A DNA stretch of 64,000 bases from Ruminococcus sp. UBA7013 (lineage in GTDB: Bacteria > Bacillota > Clostridia > Oscillospirales > Ruminococcaceae): contig DJXD01000053.1 in NCBI GenBank assembly GCA_002449585.1, positions 82,498 through 146,497 on the forward strand. The letters run 5' to 3'. Positions within the stretch are counted from its first letter, which is position 1, and each line of letters begins with the position of its first letter. The notes beneath the pieces are model-generated. The model ran no database searches and was not told where the DNA came from. It worked only from the letters and a program-made list of their open reading frames with translations. Below, piece by piece: positions 60,329 to 64,000 of this stretch. Position numbers and translations under genes: made by a program.

Positions 60329-60352
60329 AAATTTGCATTGTGAGATGATCAT
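60329..60352 (+). repeat. 24-bp copy of an LRR-family 3' end (relic)
   Basis: Identical to 61472-61495. It encodes K-F-A-L-stop plus the GAGATGAT linker that precedes the next start codon, although no LRR gene lies upstream here. It looks like the remnant of a deleted paralogue. Confidence 0.8.
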
Positions 60353-61486
60353 GTGAAATCAGATTTTGAAATAGATAAACATGGTAATCTGATAGATTAT
60401 CATGGAACGGATCAGCAAGTATATATTCCCTATGGAGTGACAAGTATCCAGAATAAAGCATTTTTTGCCTGTCCGATGCGGTCAGTATTCTGCTCAGATA
60501 CTGTGATCAAAATCGGGCAGGGATTCTATTTATGTACTTCTTTAACAGAAATCTGGTTCTCTAAGAGTGTAAAAGAAGTAGATGCATTTGCGTTTGAAAA
60601 CTGTGATGCTATGCGTAATTTCATGGTTGCGGAGGATAATCCCTATTTCACGAGCTTTGAGGGCTGTCTGTATAATAAAGATATGACAGAGCTGATTTTA
60701 TGCCCGAATGCTAAAACAAGTATTTTTCTTCCTGATAGTGTAAAAAAAGTGAATAATAGGGCACTTTATGAATGTACAGAACTAAAAGAAATCACTGTTT
60801 CTGATGGAAATCCTTATTTCACAAGCAATGAAGGCGTTTTATATGATAAAGAGTTTCATACCTTGTTGAATTGTCCGAAAAATAAGATAAGTGTGATCAT
60901 CCCGGAGGGAGTTACTGAGATTGCACCCTTTGCTTTTTCAAACTGTTCTGTTTTGACGGAAATCTCCATTCCGAATAGTATTACTGCAATAAAAACAGGA
61001 TTTGAATGGCATTGGCTGTTTCAAGATTGTCCTATAGAAAGATATATTTATCATGGAGTGTTGCTTTTACCATATGCATGGGATAGTTTAAAAAACCTAA
61101 CTGGAAGACAAATGTTTTTTTTCTCAAATTTATCTGCTAAAGATTATCTAGATATGATTGATACAAGAAACTTTTTGCTTCCTGATGAAATAGCATATGG
61201 CATTGTATGGAGTATATTCAGCCATGATCCGGAAGATACCAGCATTACAGAGTATATCAAAAAAAATTTTGAAGAAATGATATTATATCTGATTCATAAT
61301 AAAGATACAGAAACTTTGGCTTTATGTTTGCTATCTGATCATGCGGCAAATATCACAGAAACAAATATGAAAAAATTTATCATGAAAGCCAATCAGAAAC
61401 AGGTATATGAAATACAAGTCCTGTTGATGGATTATCAACAGAAGCATTTACAGCCAGATGATTTTTTGAAAAAATTTGCATTGTGA
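60353..61486 (+). CDS. Cytoplasmic LRR protein, LRR-KFAL family, member 2
   Basis: The protein has 377 residues from a GTG start with GAGATGAT upstream. LRR_5 repeats span about 18-235 (SIQNKAFFACPMRSVFCSDT, VNNRALYECTELKEITVSDG, IAPFAFSNCSVLTEISIPNS). Two copies of a YFTSxEGxLYxK insert, the block that supplies conserved strands in BspA-like repeats, are present. The C-terminal domain (about 262-377) matches members 1, 3 and 4 and ends LKKFAL. No signal peptide. First of three tandem paralogues; 9 bp separate it from the next. Confidence 0.8.
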   Translation: MKSDFEIDKHGNLIDYHGTDQQVYIPYGVTSIQNKAFFACPMRSVFCSDTVIKIGQGFYLCTSLTEIWFSKSVKEVDAFAFENCDAMRNFMVAEDNPYFTSFEGCLYNKDMTELILCPNAKTSIFLPDSVKKVNNRALYECTELKEITVSDGNPYFTSNEGVLYDKEFHTLLNCPKNKISVIIPEGVTEIAPFAFSNCSVLTEISIPNSITAIKTGFEWHWLFQDCPIERYIYHGVLLLPYAWDSLKNLTGRQMFFFSNLSAKDYLDMIDTRNFLLPDEIAYGIVWSIFSHDPEDTSITEYIKKNFEEMILYLIHNKDTETLALCLLSDHAANITETNMKKFIMKANQKQVYEIQVLLMDYQQKHLQPDDFLKKFAL

Positions 61487-61495
61487 GATGATCAT
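61472..61495 (+). repeat. 24-bp repeat at the junction of LRR members 2 and 3
   Basis: Second copy of the 60329-60352 sequence; encodes the KFAL end of member 2 and the ribosome-site region of member 3. Confidence 0.8.
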
Positions 61496-62386
61496 ATGAT
61501 CCCGGATTTTGAAATCCATAAAAATACCCTGCTCAGATACAGGGGACATGAAAGAAAAGTAATCATTCCGGAAGGAATTGAATTTATTGCAGCAAATGCA
61601 TTCAACTGCTGTCAGACCGTGACAGAGGTGATCCTTCCGGAAACGCTGGTTAGCATCGGAGATTCTGCCTTTGGAGGGTGTACCTATTTGAAAAGCATTG
61701 TGATTCCGGAAAATACAAATGCTTTAGGAACAGGGATTTTCACGCTTTGTGAGCATCTGGAAAGCATGATCATTCCGGAGGGAGTGACGGCGATCAAGGC
61801 ACATGCTTTTGATGGATGCAAACGGCTGAAATCGGTTCAGCTTCCCTCCACATTGGAAAGCATCGGGATTTCTGCGTTTCATTGGTGTGAGAGCCTGGAA
61901 AGCATTGTGATACCAGATCAGGTGACGGAATACGGAGATAAGATGTTCAATAGCTGTATAAAGCTGAAAAAGCTGAAATATCGGGGCATTATAGTCAATC
62001 CGAATAAATATCAATATATAGATCTTTCACCGCTTTTGACAATGATTCATGATAGAGATTTTTCGATTAATATGCCATATCATTCCAAGATAGATGTCAT
62101 TTTCAAAATTTTTTTTGCAGATCCAGATGAGAAGCAAGCAATAGATTTTATTAAAAAGAATTTTCAAAATATATTTCAGACTTTGATTTATGTGAATGAT
62201 CTGGATCTGATCCGGGAAATTCTGGATCATACAGAATTTATGACGGCAGAAACGATTGATGAAATGATCCGTCTCGCAATTGATAAAAGAAAATTGGAAA
62301 TACAGGTAATGCTGACAGATTATAAAAATACGCATATTGGCTATCAGTCAACAAGCGATATTATTCAGCAGAAATTTGCATTATAG
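61496..62386 (+). CDS. Cytoplasmic LRR protein, LRR-KFAL family, member 3
   Basis: The protein has 296 residues. About six LRR_5 repeats (about 15-170: IAANAFNCCQTVTEVILPET, IGDSAFGGCTYLKSIVIPEN, IKAHAFDGCKRLKSVQLPST, IGISAFHWCESLESIVIPDQ) are followed by the shared helical domain (about 180-296) with DEKQAIDFIKKNFQNIFQTL, IDEMIRLAIDKRKLEIQVML and a terminal IQQKFAL. No signal peptide. GAGATGAT serves as ribosome site; 14 bp to the next gene. Confidence 0.8.
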   Translation: MIPDFEIHKNTLLRYRGHERKVIIPEGIEFIAANAFNCCQTVTEVILPETLVSIGDSAFGGCTYLKSIVIPENTNALGTGIFTLCEHLESMIIPEGVTAIKAHAFDGCKRLKSVQLPSTLESIGISAFHWCESLESIVIPDQVTEYGDKMFNSCIKLKKLKYRGIIVNPNKYQYIDLSPLLTMIHDRDFSINMPYHSKIDVIFKIFFADPDEKQAIDFIKKNFQNIFQTLIYVNDLDLIREILDHTEFMTAETIDEMIRLAIDKRKLEIQVMLTDYKNTHIGYQSTSDIIQQKFAL

Positions 62387-62400
62387 AAGGAGAAATTTTT

Positions 62401-63318
62401 ATGTCATTTGAAATAGAACAGGGGATATTAAAAAGATATATTCCGGAAAAGGATGAAACAGCGGTAATCATTCCGGAAGGGGTGCGCATGATCGGGGAAA
62501 AGGCTTTTGCAGGGTGCAATGATTTATTTTCTGTAAAGCTTTCATATGGCGTGGAGAATATTGGCAGAGATGCATTTCAGGATTGCAAAGCATTATTATT
62601 TGTGAAACTGCCGGAGACTGTGACAAGAATCGGAGTCGGTGCATTTTCCGGATGTGATGAATTAGGAGAAATGACAATTCCAGAGGGTGTGACATATATC
62701 CGGGATCTGACATTTCAGAATTGTAAAAATATGCGGCGTGTGATACTTCCGAAGCATTTGACAAAGATCGGAGACAGAGCATTTTCCGGTTGTAATCAGC
62801 TGTTGACGGTGAAAATGCCCGAAACTGCGGAACAGATCGGGCATCATGCATTTTCTGGATGTTATAGCTTAAAATCCATCACGATCCCGAAGGGGATCAG
62901 GCAACTTTCAGCGCAGACATTTGGCGGATGCGGAGGGCTGAATTTTGCCATGATTCCGGGAAGTATGGAACAGATTGAAATTCAGGCATTTCCGGGACAG
63001 ACGATTTTACATTTTATGATTCAGGAACAATTATTCAGCATATCGGCATCAGATCATATTTATGCAATGTTTTGTCAGCCCCAGCAGCCAGAACATACAA
63101 AGCAGATTATCAGGCATTTTATTTTTCTGAATGATGCCGGAAGTCTGGAGAAATTTTTACAATGCGGCTTTTTGAAAGAAATCAGAATCATGGATGAGTT
63201 AATCAGATATGCGATTGATGAAAAAAAATATGAATCACAAGTGGTTTTGATGAATTATAAAAATCAATATTTAGGCTTTGAGGATTCTATCCGGGATAAA
63301 TTCAGTCTGGATGATTAA
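62401..63318 (+). CDS. Cytoplasmic LRR protein, LRR-KFAL family, member 4
   Basis: The protein has 305 residues after an AAGGAGAA site. Eight regular LRR_5 repeats (about 15-190: IGEKAFAGCNDLFSVKLSYG, IGVGAFSGCDELGEMTIPEG, IGDRAFSGCNQLLTVKMPET) and the shared C-terminal helices (about 205-305: HTKQIIRHFIFLNDAGSLEK, MDELIRYAIDEKKYESQVVL) ending IRDKFSLDD, a variant of the KFAL end extended by two residues. It lacks the N-terminal part of the helical domain. Its stop overlaps the convergent asnB stop. Confidence 0.8.
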   Translation: MSFEIEQGILKRYIPEKDETAVIIPEGVRMIGEKAFAGCNDLFSVKLSYGVENIGRDAFQDCKALLFVKLPETVTRIGVGAFSGCDELGEMTIPEGVTYIRDLTFQNCKNMRRVILPKHLTKIGDRAFSGCNQLLTVKMPETAEQIGHHAFSGCYSLKSITIPKGIRQLSAQTFGGCGGLNFAMIPGSMEQIEIQAFPGQTILHFMIQEQLFSISASDHIYAMFCQPQQPEHTKQIIRHFIFLNDAGSLEKFLQCGFLKEIRIMDELIRYAIDEKKYESQVVLMNYKNQYLGFEDSIRDKFSLDD

Positions 63319-64000
63319 GAAGCGAATGCATAGCTTTCATTTTCGAAATAGACGGCGTACCATGTGAGGAACATGAAGACAGTCCAGATTTTCCGGCTGT
63401 TATCTACTTTTCCGGTTTTATGATCATCAAGAAGCTTGATCAGCTGATCTGTATGAAAGAATTTTTTCCCGGCAGTGCTTTCAAAACGCTGTCTGACGAT
63501 CTGATAATATTTTTCTTCTTTGAGCCATACACGAATAGGAACAGGAAAGCCGAGTTTTTTCTTAGCGGCTGTTTTGGCAGTTTCCTGCGGAGTATCCTGT
63601 TTAGCGGCCAGACGCATCGCATATTTAGTGATATAAGGTGTATGTTCATCCGTGATTTCCTTCCGGGTGACACGGTATCTGGTTGGAATACGTTCTGCCA
63701 CATGCATGACTTCTTTATCTAAGAACGGAACTCTTAATTCCAGAGAATGCGCCATGCTCATCTTGTCAGCTTTTAGAAGAATATCACCGGCCATCCACAT
63801 GTGCAGATCAAGATACTGCATTTTAGTGACATCATCATAATCAGGAATGCGCTTATAATAATGCGCCGTCAATTCCTGCGGATCAGGGGCATCTGTCTGA
63901 ATTTTGAGCAGATGCTTTCTTTCTTCCGGTGTGAACATATAAGCATTGCCAATAAATCGCTCTTCGAGGTCTTTTCCTTTGCGGACAAAGAAATTCACGC
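63315..64000 (-). CDS. asnB: Asparagine synthetase (glutamine-hydrolysing), C-terminal part
   Basis: The frame is open to the right edge; about 228 codons of the synthetase domain are present. WMAGDILLKADKMSMAHSLE then LRVPFLDKEV is the diagnostic AsnB block, followed by RKEITDEHTPYITKYAMRLA and KKKLGFPVPIRVWL. The N-terminal glutaminase and PP-loop lie outside the window. It makes asparagine from aspartate, glutamine and ATP. It converges on LRR member 4 with a 4-bp overlap. Confidence 0.93.
   Translation of the reverse strand, partial: VNFFVRKGKDLEERFIGNAYMFTPEERKHLLKIQTDAPDPQELTAHYYKRIPDYDDVTKMQYLDLHMWMAGDILLKADKMSMAHSLELRVPFLDKEVMHVAERIPTRYRVTRKEITDEHTPYITKYAMRLAAKQDTPQETAKTAAKKKLGFPVPIRVWLKEEKYYQIVRQRFESTAGKKFFHTDQLIKLLDDHKTGKVDNSRKIWTVFMFLTWYAVYFENESYAFAS

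Overview
The window is a low-GC Firmicutes chromosome segment that looks like a Ruminococcus-type member of the Oscillospiraceae. Evidence for this is a cohesin/dockerin scaffoldin cluster ordered like the sca locus of Ruminococcus flavefaciens, secreted enzymes ending in type-I-like dockerins, a gerABC germination operon, AGGAGG-type ribosome binding sites, and sigma-A promoters with almost invariant 17-bp spacers and a TGC extension before the -10. No rRNA, tRNA, CRISPR array, integrase or transposase was recognised. The assignment rests on families read by eye, not on a database search.

Left part (1-17 kb): the 3' end of a trypsin-fold peptidase, a GH43 protein fused to a membrane segment and repeat domains, and a divisome/elongasome-like operon (FHA protein, SEDS polymerase, penicillin-binding protein, acyltransferase). 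Then come hpf, a HEPN-like/TerD fusion, an aldo/keto reductase followed by three DUF3592-like membrane proteins, an aspartate carbamoyltransferase carrying a PyrI-like zinc tail, a membrane HTH regulator, a GNAT enzyme, guaA and an ECF S component.

Middle part (17-47 kb): this is mainly extracellular. It holds a dockerin protein of unknown function, pckG, a zinc-ribbon/Sel1 protein, a hexapeptide acetyltransferase, gerA-gerB-gerC behind a sigma-G-like promoter, and a CapA-type lipoprotein. The scaffoldin trio follows: ScaC-like (cohesin-dockerin), ScaA-like, and a 2836-residue ScaB-like protein with about 14 cohesin-like modules and a C-terminal X-dockerin. After it lie aroB-aroA-aroC, a SleB-type wall hydrolase with a Thr/Glu linker, pnuC behind a terminator-type leader, and a CBM35-GH26-dockerin mannanase. 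By inference, enzymes with the NIMDIILLNKA-type dockerin dock on ScaC/ScaA-type cohesins, ScaA docks on the B/C cohesins of ScaB, and the ScaB X-dockerin docks on a surface anchor encoded outside the window.

Right part (47-64 kb): an HTH regulator divergent from a region of very short hydrophobic peptide genes, a DUF4869-like protein translationally coupled to a P-loop ATPase, a PPTase/DtxR pair, an ABC exporter, and a 27-unit hexanucleotide repeat. These are followed by a two-gene envelope glycosyltransferase operon, a NUDIX-sirtuin-LRR operon, a 1-phosphofructokinase-type kinase, and three tandem paralogues of the same LRR family. These LRR proteins lack signal peptides and share a C-terminal helical domain ending in KFAL or a close variant. 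The window ends inside asnB.

Best candidates for something undescribed: the cytoplasmic LRR-KFAL family with its sirtuin partner, the peptide/HTH/DUF4869/ATPase locus, the HEPN-like-TerD fusion, the pnuC leader, and the cysteine-nucleophile variant at the left edge.
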